From ZC4RG29 sp964521255 (GTDB lineage: Bacteria; Bacteroidota; Bacteroidia; Cytophagales; Cyclobacteriaceae): a stretch of 64,000 bases of DNA. Position numbers and translations under genes: made by a program. The stretch covers positions 186,001 to 250,000 of the forward strand of contig CAZFRM010000004.1 in assembly GCA_964521255.1 (NCBI GenBank). Direction: 5' to 3'. Shown one piece after another: positions 41,787-51,199 of the stretch (its first letter is position 1; the number at the start of each line of letters is the position of its first letter). The notes below the pieces were generated by a model, which was given only the letters and a program-made list of their open reading frames with translations, had not been told where the DNA came from and did not search any database.

Positions 41787-44261
41787 ATGAAATTTTGGCA
41801 GCAACTCTTGCAAAGTATTCAACAGCTTTTAATGCAAGTTCGTCATCTGGCTCATCCTTTCCTGAGGTGGTTCGGAAGGCAGCTTGAAAAAGTAGATCGC
41901 TATTTCATCAAGCGACCAAAATTTAAGAAGATGGTTATCATTGCCTCGGTAATCTTTGGACCTCCCTACCAACTCTCTCTCATGCTGGCGATAGTTATAG
42001 GCATGAGTTCGCCCGACACGAAAACACTTCGCAACATTCAAAACCAGGTAGCCTCAGAGGTGTACAGCGCTGACGGCGTTTTGTTGGGAAGATATTTTAT
42101 TCAGGATAGGACTGAGGTGAGGTATGAGGAAATCACCCCGTCGGTTATTGATGCCTTGGTAACAACAGAGGATGTTCGGTTTTATGAACACACCGGAATT
42201 GATTTTGTAAGCCTGGGTCGCGTATTGGTGAAATCAATTTTTTTACAGGATGAATCCTCAGGGGGAGGAAGTACGATTACACAACAATTGGCTAAGAATC
42301 TATATCCGCGAAAGCGATTTTGGATATTCGGTATACTGATCAACAAATTAAGAGAGGCTATCACAGCGTGGAAATTGGAGCGTGTCTATTCAAAAAAAGA
42401 ACTTCTTGCGCTTTATCTGAATACGGTTCCTTTCGCAGATAATACATTCGGTATTGAAGCGGCAGCGAAGCGTTTCTATTCCACAACGGCGAGCGATCTT
42501 ACTGCAGACCAGGCGGCAGTTTTGATTGGTATGTTAAAGGCCACTCATTCTTACAATCCAAGACTCTTCCCTGAACGTGCTGAAGAACGCCGTAACGTGG
42601 TACTTGGACAAATGGTGAAATACAATGTTCTAACGGATAGTCTGGCGGACTCACTTAAAACACTACCACTGGGATTGAAATACAATATCATTTCTCATCA
42701 TCATGGTTTGGCGCCGCACTTCAGGGAATATCTGAAAGGTGAATTGATCGAGTGGTGTAAAAATCATACGAAGGCGAATGGCGAACCTTACAATTTATAT
42801 ACCGATGGTTTAATTATATACACAACTATTGATTCAAAATTGCAGGCCTATGCGGAGAATGCTGTAAGTCAACAGATGGCGGAAGTCCAGAAAATGTTTT
42901 TTGAACACTGGGGAAAGGAAAGGCCCTGGAAAGGGAAGGAACAGGTTTTGGATGAGGCTATCAAGCGGTCTGTCCGTTATAAACGCCTGAAAGCAAACGG
43001 ACTTGATGAAGAAGAAATTATGAAACAACTTCAGAAGCCTGTACCGGTAAGGTTATTTACATGGGAAGGAGTTAAGGAAATTGTCATTAGCCCTATAGAT
43101 TCAATCATTCATCATTTGCAATATTTGAATGCCGGTTTTCTTGCGATGGAACCACAAACAGGAAAAGTAAAAGCATGGGTTGGTGGAATTGATCACGACT
43201 TTTTTCAATTTGATCATGTAAAGACCTCAACGAAACGACAGGTAGGTTCTATCTTCAAGCCTATCGTTTACGCCATGGCCATTGAAAAAGGTGTTGATCC
43301 CTGCGAATTGATCTCAGCAAAGCGGGAAACGTATATCGACAAGGAAGGCAAAGAGTGGACGCCACGTAATATGCAAAACGACTATGAAGTAAAGTATTCA
43401 ATGCGCGGTGGACTGGCCTACTCAGTGAATACAGTAGCCGTCAAGTTAATTCAGGAGGCAGGAGTAGCAAATACAATTTCACTTGCCCGAAAAATGGGCA
43501 TCACCAGTGAAATGCCTGATGTGCCCTCGATTGCCCTTGGTTCATCTTCCATTTCTCTTCTGGAAATGACAGCATCATATGCTTGCATTGCTAATGAAGG
43601 TGTTTCTGTAAAGCCATATTACATCGCTTCCATTAAAGATCTTGATGGCAAGGTGTATGATGATTTTGGATCAGAGGAAAATCGCAGGGCCTTGTCAAAA
43701 GAAACTGCTCAGCTAATGATACACATGCTGAAGACTGTTGTGCACGAGGGTACCGCTGCGCGGCTCAGGTGGAGATATGGTATATATAATGATCTCGCCG
43801 GAAAAACAGGGACCACGCAGTCAAACGCTGATGGATGGTTTATGGCGATGACGCCAAAATTGGTGATGGGTGCCTGGGTCGGTGCTGACGATCCGAGGAT
43901 TCGGTTCCGCACGACAAATCTTGGACAAGGCTCAAGTACAGCTTTGCCTATTGCAGGCTACTTTATGAAGCAGGTAAACAAGGATACATCATACCAGGTT
44001 ATCTCATCGGCAAAATTTGAATCACTACCTTCCCCATTGCGGCGAAGGCTGGATTGTGATCTTTATGAGTTAAATGATGAATTAGAAGTTAAGATTGTTC
44101 AAATGATTCATAAACGTGATTCAATCACCATGGCCGATACATTAGCTGAACCGCCAAAAGAAACTTTTCTCGAATGGCTGTACAGACGCAAGCAGCAAAT
44201 TCTCCAGGCCAGTCAGCCCGACAGTGTTAAAAATATTAAAGTTGATGTGATAGGAGGGTGA
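41787..44261 (+). CDS. Class A penicillin-binding protein (bifunctional)
   Basis: An 824-residue peptidoglycan synthase with glycosyltransferase and transpeptidase domains. A basic N-terminus and one membrane anchor (about 49-73) precede the GT51 domain. That domain has E128 in TTEDVRFYEHTGID, then GGGSTITQQLAKNLYPRKR and YLNTVPFADNTFGIE. The transpeptidase has S-x-x-K in VGSIFKPIVYA, S-x-N in YSVNTVAVKL, and KTGT in LAGKTGTTQSNADGW. All catalytic motifs are intact. It extends septal or side-wall peptidoglycan. Its C-terminal 80 residues are a basic tail. Confidence 0.95.
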   Translation: MKFWQQLLQSIQQLLMQVRHLAHPFLRWFGRQLEKVDRYFIKRPKFKKMVIIASVIFGPPYQLSLMLAIVIGMSSPDTKTLRNIQNQVASEVYSADGVLLGRYFIQDRTEVRYEEITPSVIDALVTTEDVRFYEHTGIDFVSLGRVLVKSIFLQDESSGGGSTITQQLAKNLYPRKRFWIFGILINKLREAITAWKLERVYSKKELLALYLNTVPFADNTFGIEAAAKRFYSTTASDLTADQAAVLIGMLKATHSYNPRLFPERAEERRNVVLGQMVKYNVLTDSLADSLKTLPLGLKYNIISHHHGLAPHFREYLKGELIEWCKNHTKANGEPYNLYTDGLIIYTTIDSKLQAYAENAVSQQMAEVQKMFFEHWGKERPWKGKEQVLDEAIKRSVRYKRLKANGLDEEEIMKQLQKPVPVRLFTWEGVKEIVISPIDSIIHHLQYLNAGFLAMEPQTGKVKAWVGGIDHDFFQFDHVKTSTKRQVGSIFKPIVYAMAIEKGVDPCELISAKRETYIDKEGKEWTPRNMQNDYEVKYSMRGGLAYSVNTVAVKLIQEAGVANTISLARKMGITSEMPDVPSIALGSSSISLLEMTASYACIANEGVSVKPYYIASIKDLDGKVYDDFGSEENRRALSKETAQLMIHMLKTVVHEGTAARLRWRYGIYNDLAGKTGTTQSNADGWFMAMTPKLVMGAWVGADDPRIRFRTTNLGQGSSTALPIAGYFMKQVNKDTSYQVISSAKFESLPSPLRRRLDCDLYELNDELEVKIVQMIHKRDSITMADTLAEPPKETFLEWLYRRKQQILQASQPDSVKNIKVDVIGG

Positions 44262-44320
44262 TTCAATTAGCCAATGTTGCTTTGCTCATACATTGGCTAA
44301 TCGGCTAATTGATAAACTGG

Positions 44321-46051
44321 CTAATCAATTTTTTTATTCCTGCTTACTTCTTCTGCCATTTTCACAGCTTGATAAGCATTAACAATTCCTCCCGAAATAC
44401 TAAGTTGATTGAAATTGACTTCATCCTGAGTGCCAGGTTTTTTTACTTTAAGATTATCAAACTTTCGCGTAGATGAACGAAGAATATCTCTCACCTGCGC
44501 TGCGGTCAGATCGGGAAAATATGACATGACCACGGCAGCAACACCCGCAGTTACCGGACTGGCCATGCTTGTTCCGTTTTCGTTTTCGTAGGTATTGTTG
44601 GGTTTTGTAGAATATATCTCTACGCCGGGTGCGAAAAGGTCAACTGTCTTCTTTCCATAATTTGAAAAGTAGCCGACCAGGTCATCATTTGCACCGGAGG
44701 ATGAAGCGCCTACTTCAATCCAGTTCCTGGCTTCTTTGCCATCTCCGTAAAAGCGGGTTGGAAAATTACTTTCAACGTCAATGTTGTCTTTATCATTACC
44801 TGCTGCGTGTATCAGTAGCACACCTTTTGACTCCGCATAATGAACGGCTTTATCCACTGCTTCCTTATGAGGGGAGTAATCTTTTCCGAAGCTCATGTTA
44901 ATAACCTGGGCTCCGTTATCAACAGCATAAATAATGGCGTTGGCAATATCCTTGTCACGTTCGTCTCCATTAGGAGGCACAACACGAATGCACATTATTT
45001 TTACATTATCGGCAATTCCCTTTATCCCCAGATTATTTTTTCGATTGGCACCGATGATTCCGGCAACATGTGTCCCATGCGATGGATCGCCACCTTTTAC
45101 ATCATTGTTGCCATAATATTTTTCATAAGGATTATTCGGGTCATCATTAACAATTGATCGTGAATCATAATCCGGATTATAACCGAATTCAACCGCAGCT
45201 TTGAAATTTTCGCATACCGTAGTATTGTGCTTGATTACATAATCAAAATCTTCAACAATAACATCCAGGCTCTCATCTCCGGTGCTGTTCTCGAAAATTA
45301 CACCGATGATGTATTTCGCAAAGGAAACTTTATTGTTGGTGCTTTTAATAGTATCAATCGTTGTCGGGTTGATTGATGAAATATTATACGTGGACTTAAT
45401 TACTTCGATCGAGGATACGAGGTTGTCATAGAATGATTTGTACATCACAAGTTGTTCATTGCAACTTGTATAATCGTTTTCGCTTTTTGCTTTGTAGCGT
45501 TCGTATCGGTCGCTGATTTTTTTCCAGTATTCAAATTCTGTTTTGTTTTTGCGGCTAACCTTTTTTTCATTGGTCGTTTCAAACTTCGCTTTCAGTCGTG
45601 CGTACTCCCGTGTTAGCTCATAGGTATCGAATTCAACGTTTCCTGATTTACCGCCGATGAAATTCCACCCATGTATATCATCTACATATCCGTTTTTATC
45701 ATCGTCAATGCCATTGCCTGCTATTTCAGCTTCGTTTGTCCAAATCACATCTTTCAGATCTTCGTGGTCAATGTCAATTCCCGAATCAATCACAGCTACT
45801 AAAACTGTGCGCGATGGTTTTCCTTTTAATAGTGTATGATAAGCTTTTTCAATGCTCACACCTTGCTGATGATCAGCTTCCGGATCAAGGAGAAACCACT
45901 CATTGGCTTGTGCCGATGTGTCAGAAATGGCAGTAGTATCTGGAAAGTTTAACGTATTGTTTGCAGAAAATACCGGGTTGCACAACAAGGTTATCGCCAA
46001 ACAAAGAATCCATCGTTCTCCTCTTACCTTCATAAATCTGTTGGTTTTCAA
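44321..46051 (-). CDS. Subtilisin-like (S8) serine protease, exported
   Basis: A 576-residue protease with a signal peptide (WILCLAITLLCNPVFSANN). The catalytic triad is complete: D89 in VAVIDSGIDIDHED, H325 in DPSHGTHVAG, and S495 in NGTSMASPVTAG. The Asp-His distance is about 235 residues, far more than the roughly 30-40 of subtilisin. The insertion is helical and charged (RLKAKFETTNEKKVSRKNKT, YERYKAKSENDY). Such insertions occur in a Bacteroidota S8 subgroup. There is no type IX sorting domain at the C-terminus, so a periplasmic or outer-membrane site is likely. Confidence 0.92.
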   Translation of the reverse strand: MKTNRFMKVRGERWILCLAITLLCNPVFSANNTLNFPDTTAISDTSAQANEWFLLDPEADHQQGVSIEKAYHTLLKGKPSRTVLVAVIDSGIDIDHEDLKDVIWTNEAEIAGNGIDDDKNGYVDDIHGWNFIGGKSGNVEFDTYELTREYARLKAKFETTNEKKVSRKNKTEFEYWKKISDRYERYKAKSENDYTSCNEQLVMYKSFYDNLVSSIEVIKSTYNISSINPTTIDTIKSTNNKVSFAKYIIGVIFENSTGDESLDVIVEDFDYVIKHNTTVCENFKAAVEFGYNPDYDSRSIVNDDPNNPYEKYYGNNDVKGGDPSHGTHVAGIIGANRKNNLGIKGIADNVKIMCIRVVPPNGDERDKDIANAIIYAVDNGAQVINMSFGKDYSPHKEAVDKAVHYAESKGVLLIHAAGNDKDNIDVESNFPTRFYGDGKEARNWIEVGASSSGANDDLVGYFSNYGKKTVDLFAPGVEIYSTKPNNTYENENGTSMASPVTAGVAAVVMSYFPDLTAAQVRDILRSSTRKFDNLKVKKPGTQDEVNFNQLSISGGIVNAYQAVKMAEEVSRNKKID

Positions 46052-46227
46052 TATTTTAATTTTGCAATATAGAAGTAATTGTTCATTTCAGTTCCCGAAT
46101 TTACAGGAAGAGCAAACCGGGAACACGCAAAAGTCATGCAAAAACTTACGCTGGTGCCGGAGCAGACAGGAGAAGGCGGTTAAACTTAAAAAATAAAGTG
46201 ACTTTTGAACAATAAACGCCAGGAGCT

Positions 46228-46374
46228 ATGGACTTATTTGTGTTTGTTGGAGTGTGGCTTTTCTTTACCATTTTATTTTGGGCGGCGATGAAATTTAATA
46301 AGCAACGCGAGATGGAATCCTGGAATCAAAAAGAAAATCTACAAACGCATGAACCAAAACCACACCGGTTTTGA
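46228..46374 (+). CDS. Small single-pass membrane protein
   Basis: A 48-codon frame starting with ATG at 46228, preceded by AGGAG at 46221-46225, an unusually clear Shine-Dalgarno sequence for this window. It encodes MDLFVFVGVWLFFTILFWAA followed by MKFNKQREMESWNQKEN: one membrane helix and a charged tail. No family is recognised. It is divergent from the S8 protease gene. The ribosome-binding site and the helix make it plausible. Confidence 0.5.
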   Translation: MDLFVFVGVWLFFTILFWAAMKFNKQREMESWNQKENLQTHEPKPHRF

Positions 46375-46838
46375 TCGGGTAAGAATTTCCTTTTTAGTGC
46401 TCTTTGATTTTGATGTTTCGAAAACCAACACTTTGATTTTTGTGATTTTTTTAGGATTAAAGTACGATGGAAAACATCTGTTGGTAAAATGTCACGAAAA
46501 GGAATGCAAAAAGCAGTGACTGGTGAACGCTTAGAGTATATTTTTTTTAAGATCGCTGAAAGTTTGTAAACTAAAACAGGTTTATCTTACATCATGCTCA
46601 GATAAGAAGAATGTCACTACGGCATACAGCAGGACAGTTAATTTTTATCAAAATATAATTTTAAACAATATAATCGTTGTACGGCTCATCATAAACGATT
46701 AGTAGTAAAGCACTAAAAAGATCAAGGTTTTGAAATTGGAAAGATTTTTGCGTGAATTTAATTATTAATAAATCCATTTCGTTAGATGATCATCTCAATG
46801 TGGAGGAATCATCCAATAGTGGTTACCCATTATAAAAA
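46375..46838. other. Intergenic region, no feature found
   Basis: About 460 bp of AT-rich sequence between the small membrane protein and the frameshifted lipoprotein gene. I see no coding frame, no strong hairpin and no repeat shared with other parts of the window. Confidence 0.5.
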
Positions 46839-47803
46839 ATGAAAAAATTTATCATACCATTAATCCTGTCCTTGTTTCCTGGCTTTTCCTGTTCAGAAGA
46901 AGATGCTGCAACACCAGATTCTTATTCCTTTCAATGGGTTGTAAGCGAGTTTTCTAAATATGGTTCCAATTTTTTTGATTTTCGAACAGGGGATGAGAAT
47001 ACGTTGTATGCCAAAGGTTATGTTAACGGACTATATGGAGTGCATAAAGCAGATGCCGGTCAATGGGAAACCGTATTACCAATGGAACCAGGGGTTTTAA
47101 ATGTTCAGAATTTTACCGTGTTTGATGGAAATGTTTACATGGTGTCGTCAAAAGAAGGTAAAAGAAGTTTGTGGAGGGCTGATAAAAATTCAATAGAAAA
47201 GTAGATACAGTCCTTGAGGTAATTCAGTTTAAAGAGAAACTTATTATTGCAGGATCATTCACCGACGAAATGAATAATTCATATGGACTGGCTTTTTCTG
47301 CGGATGGCTTAACATTCACCCCGATCTATCCTGATGATGAGTTGTTAATCTCATCAATGTGGGCTTTGAAGCATTTCGGGGACAGGATATTTTTGTATGG
47401 GAACAATGGGTATACATACGAATATGACGGAGATCGTTTAATTCGAGCAGGACTTGGCCGGTATCAGGGATTTGATTTAATCGATGAGGGAAATAACATT
47501 TATACCCTGAGTGGTAAGGCAGCTGGAACCCAATACGTTGAGAAAGAAAACAAGGGTCAGCTTACCTGGGTGAGCCCTACAATCAATTCAACCGGGCAAA
47601 TGCTCTGGTTACGTATAAAAGACGATCACCTCATCGCTATGGGAGTCGACAACGATTTAAATCTTTCAGTTGCCTACTATCTTGAAAACAATGAATGGAA
47701 ATCAATCCATACAACAAACTATTTCCACGGAACATTTGAGTATAATGACAGGTTGTTTGCTTACGATATCAACGGGATTATTGTTGAGTTAGTAGGAAAC
47801 TAA
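46839..47803 (+). pseudogene. Lipoprotein with a likely frameshift (beta-propeller-like)
   Basis: Two frames join into one protein of about 320 residues. The first (46839-47204) has a lipoprotein signal (LSLFPGFSC) and ends LWRADKNSIEK. The second is open from before 47201 and reads VDTVLEVIQFKEKLIIAGSF, DEMNNSYGLAFSADGLTFTP and onward to 47803. The joint is at an A-run (GAAAAG, about 47196-47201), where one base lost or gained restores the frame. Repeated short blade-like strands (NVYMVSSKEGKRSLWRAD, IFLYGNNGYTYEYDG) suggest a beta-propeller. It could be a pseudogene, a phase-variable gene or a sequencing error. Confidence 0.75.
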
Positions 47804-47834
47804 GGCAACAATCCCCTGACTTCAGAAAAATTTT

Positions 47835-48584
47835 CTACAATTCGCGAATCATAATGTTTCTGAACCACGCTTCATTGCCGTGGTCCTGAAGATCAATGTG
47901 GCCTTTGACAGGAACCGCATAACCCTCCACATCCTTCCATTTACTTCCTGCTCTTCTCTTCTTCCAGTCATCCGAACCGATTTCATATTCAACTACTTTG
48001 GCGTCGTTCAGCCAATGTTCAACGTGATTGCCATTGACAACGATCTTCGCCGTATTCCATTCACCTACCGGCTTTAACGTTTTATTAACGGGAGCCTGCA
48101 TATCATAATTAGCAGCCGAAAAATTTTCCTCTTTTACTTCACCGGGATAACCACCGTCATCCAACACCTGGTATTCCGGGCCTGTAAAATAAGGTTGCTC
48201 ATATTCTTCCGTAACACGAAACATAACACCACTGTTTCCCTGAGCGGATATCTTCCATTCAAAAGCGAGCTCAAAGTTTTCATATTGATCTACGGTCATA
48301 AGGTCTGCACGTTTATCGGCTACATCAAAGGGTTTGCAGTGAAGTGTTCCGTCAATCACTTCCCAACTGTTATTCTCGGCTCCCTTAAAGGTGCGCCAGC
48401 CGCTCATGGATTGTCCGTCGAAGAGAAGTTTCCATCCTTCTGTTTTTTGTGTTTCAGAAAGCTGGTTGTCGCTGCCGGTGAGTGTGGTTGCAGAATCGGA
48501 CGAAGATTCAGTTTTATTTTCAGCTTGCTTACAACCCGTTAAAAGAAGCGTTGTAAACATTGCAATACATAAAGCATACTTCAT
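47835..48584 (-). CDS. DUF1080 (3-keto-disaccharide hydrolase-like) lipoprotein
   Basis: A 249-residue lipoprotein (lipobox LLTGC at residues 14-18). The DUF1080 domain follows: GWKLLFDGQSMSGWRTFKGA, WEVIDGTLHCKPF, FELAFEWKISAQGNSGVMFR, and EYQVLDDGGYPGE. Members of this concanavalin-like family are linked to 3-keto-glycoside hydrolysis and are very common in Bacteroidota and Planctomycetes. The C-terminal HIDLQDHGNEAWFRNIMIRE is typical. Probably located on the periplasmic side or the cell surface. It is convergent with the frameshifted lipoprotein gene. Confidence 0.88.
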   Translation of the reverse strand: MKYALCIAMFTTLLLTGCKQAENKTESSSDSATTLTGSDNQLSETQKTEGWKLLFDGQSMSGWRTFKGAENNSWEVIDGTLHCKPFDVADKRADLMTVDQYENFELAFEWKISAQGNSGVMFRVTEEYEQPYFTGPEYQVLDDGGYPGEVKEENFSAANYDMQAPVNKTLKPVGEWNTAKIVVNGNHVEHWLNDAKVVEYEIGSDDWKKRRAGSKWKDVEGYAVPVKGHIDLQDHGNEAWFRNIMIREL

Positions 48585-48751
48585 AATTTATAATGATTAA
48601 GTTGATTGAAGCTAAATATAATGAAGTAGCTGAATTAAAAAATCAGAATACAGAAGGAGTGGATTGGAAGATATATGAATGGCGAGAAGAAAGAGACACC
48701 AGATCAGAACCGAAAACCAGTTCGTACCTCGTCTCTCGTCCTTCGTACCTT

Positions 48752-50167
48752 TTAGAAGATTTTCCCCGGATTCAAAATTCCATTCGGATCAAATACTTTC
48801 TTGATTCCCCGCATCAGGTTCAGATTTACTTCACTCATGGCAATTGACATATATGGACGTTTGGCAATTCCAATACCATGCTCTCCCGACAGCGTTCCGC
48901 CGAGGCTTACCGTTAGCTTAAATATTTCGCCGATACCTTCTGGAATTTTTGTTTCCCAGTCATGCTCATTAATATTTTCTTTCAGGATGTTGACGTGAAG
49001 ATTTCCATCGCCAAGGTGACCAAAGCAAACGGTATTGAAACCATAATCTTTTCCAATCTTTTTTATTCCCGCGATTAGCTTGGGCAGATTTGCTCTTGGA
49101 ACCACTACATCATCTGACTTGGTCAATGTGTACCAGTTCACTGCCGGTGAAATATTCTTGCGAACTTTCCACAGTTCTTCTTTTTGGGCAGCGCTTTCAG
49201 CAAAGAGTACTTCACCCACCTGAAAATTCTCCACAACACCCATTACTCTCTCGGCATCACGCATCAATACTTCTTCATCATTGCCATCCAGTTCACAAAG
49301 AAGATAGGCGTCCATGTTTTCCGGAAAGACAGTCGTAACCGGACTATTTAATACTTTATCACAATACTCAATTGTTTTGGTGACAGCTTCACGTTCAAAG
49401 AATTCCATTCCGGAGGGGGTGATTCCAGCTACAAAAATGGAAGCAATAGCACGGCAAGCTTCTTCATTCGTGCTGAAAGGAATCAGCATCAATACATTCT
49501 TTTGCGGAAGACCGCGAAGTTTAAAAACAATCTTTGTAATTATTCCCAGCGTACCCTCACTGCCCACCATTAGTTGAGTAAGATTATAACCGGTTGAATA
49601 TTTTAAAACATTGGCTCCAGTCCATATAATTTCTCCCGTTGGCAAAACCACTTCGAGATTGAGAATATAATCACGGGTAACCCCATACTTCACAGCTTTC
49701 GGCCCGCCGGAATTATTAGAGAGATTTCCGCCAAGAAAACAGGACCCACGGCTGGCAGGATCCGGTGGATAGAAGAGACCTTTCTCCTTGACAGCGTTTT
49801 GGAAAACCTCTGTGATAACACCGGGCTCAGCGGTGGCCTGAAGATTTAACTCATCGATACTAAGAATCTTGTTGAAGCGTTCCATAGAAACGACAACACC
49901 TTTATTCACGGGAAGGGAGCTGCCGGCAAGACCGGTACCCGCGCCTCGTGGCGTAACAGGAATGTGATGTTTGTTACAGACCTTGAGAATTTTACTGATC
50001 TCGTCAGGTGTTCCGGGTTTTAAAACGATATCGGGGAGAAAGGAATAGTCTTCTGTTTTATCGTGTGAATAATCGTAGCGTTTGTCTTCGTCCAGGAGGA
50101 TGTTTTCTTTACCCACAATGGCTTCCAGTTGATCGACCACGTCTACAGAAACTTCAGTAAGTGCCAT
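48752..50167 (-). CDS. FAD-linked oxidase, GlcD type
   Basis: A 471-residue flavoprotein of the GlcD/D-lactate dehydrogenase family. The FAD_binding_4 region includes TPRGAGTGLAGSSLPVNKGV, PPDPASRGSCFLGGNLSNNS and NLTQLMVGSEGTLGIITKIV. The C-terminal cap ends in GGTLSGEHGIGIAKRPYM and the usual FDPNGILNPGKIF. Substrate is probably glycolate or D-2-hydroxy acids. The ATG at 50167 is chosen; an in-frame TTG at 50230 would overlap the divergent lipoprotein gene. GlcE/GlcF partners are not adjacent. Confidence 0.92.
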   Translation of the reverse strand: MALTEVSVDVVDQLEAIVGKENILLDEDKRYDYSHDKTEDYSFLPDIVLKPGTPDEISKILKVCNKHHIPVTPRGAGTGLAGSSLPVNKGVVVSMERFNKILSIDELNLQATAEPGVITEVFQNAVKEKGLFYPPDPASRGSCFLGGNLSNNSGGPKAVKYGVTRDYILNLEVVLPTGEIIWTGANVLKYSTGYNLTQLMVGSEGTLGIITKIVFKLRGLPQKNVLMLIPFSTNEEACRAIASIFVAGITPSGMEFFEREAVTKTIEYCDKVLNSPVTTVFPENMDAYLLCELDGNDEEVLMRDAERVMGVVENFQVGEVLFAESAAQKEELWKVRKNISPAVNWYTLTKSDDVVVPRANLPKLIAGIKKIGKDYGFNTVCFGHLGDGNLHVNILKENINEHDWETKIPEGIGEIFKLTVSLGGTLSGEHGIGIAKRPYMSIAMSEVNLNLMRGIKKVFDPNGILNPGKIF

Positions 50168-50207
50168 GAATACGTTATATTTGAAATTATTTTTTAAGCT
50201 TTTATTG

Positions 50208-50711
50208 ATGCTTACATTTTTTCGACTCAAAATTAGCGAAAAGCTTTTTCTCTACTCGGCTCTGGCGCTTATTGTTTTGTTGAACTCCTGTGCGGCGTCC
50301 AAAACGACCAGCGTTCGCGATGAAAAAGTGGGCAAAGTTATTAACACTGCCCGAAGTTACATCGGAACTCCTTATAAATATGGAGGAACTACCCGCTCTG
50401 GCATGGACTGTTCAGGGTTATTGATGAATTCTTTTCGTGCAATCGATGTAAGTCTGCCGAGAAGTTCGGAAGACCAAAGTCATATTGGTGAAGAAATAAA
50501 GATGAGAGACCTGCAACCCGGCGATCTTGTTTTTTTCGCCACCAGTAACAAGCGAAAGAAAATCACCCATGTCGGGTTGGTTACGGAATGTAAAGACAAG
50601 GACAATATCAAATTCATTCACGCTTCTTCATCGCTTGGTGTTGTGGAGACTAATATTTTTGCTGAATACTATCAAAAGCGTTTTCGCACGGCACGACGGG
50701 TGATCAATTAA
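50208..50711 (+). CDS. NlpC/P60-family endopeptidase lipoprotein
   Basis: A 167-residue cell-wall hydrolase. The N-terminal signal ends in a lipobox (LLNSC, Cys28). The NlpC/P60 domain shows YIGTPYKYGGTTRSGMDCSG with the catalytic Cys, LQPGDLVFFATSN, then THVGLVTE and FIHASSS with the catalytic His region. It would cut gamma-D-glutamyl-meso-diaminopimelate bonds in peptidoglycan. The ATG at 50208 fits the lipoprotein signal best; an ATG at 50166 adds 14 residues and overlaps the divergent GlcD start. Its stop directly abuts the palindromic array. Confidence 0.9.
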   Translation: MLTFFRLKISEKLFLYSALALIVLLNSCAASKTTSVRDEKVGKVINTARSYIGTPYKYGGTTRSGMDCSGLLMNSFRAIDVSLPRSSEDQSHIGEEIKMRDLQPGDLVFFATSNKRKKITHVGLVTECKDKDNIKFIHASSSLGVVETNIFAEYYQKRFRTARRVIN

Positions 50712-51132
50712 ATTTAGTTGTTACACAGAGCTTCACAGAGAAAAGCACAAAGGGCACAGAGAATTGTCTATCACTTTAGGTAGCTCTGTGGAACCTTCGT
50801 TATCTCTGTGCGATAACAAATTTAGTTGTTACACAGAGGTTCACAGAGAAGCACAAAGTGGCTCAGAGAAATTAATCCTCACTTCTTAGTGTAACTCTGT
50901 GGAACCTTCGTTATCTCTGATAACAAATTTGGTTGTTACGCAGAGCTTCACAGAGAAGCACAAAGGGCTCAGAGAGGTATCCTCACTCTTAGTGCAACTC
51001 TGTGAAACTTTTGTGATCTCCGTGCAATAACAAATTTGGATGTTACGCAAAGAATCACAAAGTGGCTCAGAGAAATTATTCTTCACTCTTGGTGTAACTC
51101 TGTGTGATCTTCGTGGTCTCTGCGCAATAACT
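50710..51132. repeat. Four tandem copies of a 107-bp palindromic repeat
   Basis: Units start at 50710, 50818, 50925 and 51032, each opening with AAATTTAGTTGTTACACAGA or a close variant. Each ends in CTCTGTGCGATAACA-type sequence, so the two ends are inverted copies of each other. The period is 107-108 bp for the first three steps and the last unit is about 101 bp. Internal words such as TTCACAGAGAAGCACAAAG and AACTCTGTGGAACCTTCG pair with each other. The same family is at 1260-1345. There are no spacers, so it is not a CRISPR. It fills the whole gap between the NlpC and glycosylasparaginase genes. Confidence 0.9.
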
Positions 51133-51199
51133 AATACGTGTCAAAACATTTCCTTGCAAGTTGTACAGATGATTAATAGCTTGTTAAGAAAACCAGCTT

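Noticed and set aside
44629..45157. Plus-strand open frames opposite the S8 protease
   Set aside because: They are shadows of a gene with a complete catalytic triad on the minus strand.
50710..51132. Possible CRISPR array
   Set aside because: Units are 107 bp, directly abutting, palindromic and without variable spacers. There are no cas genes nearby.
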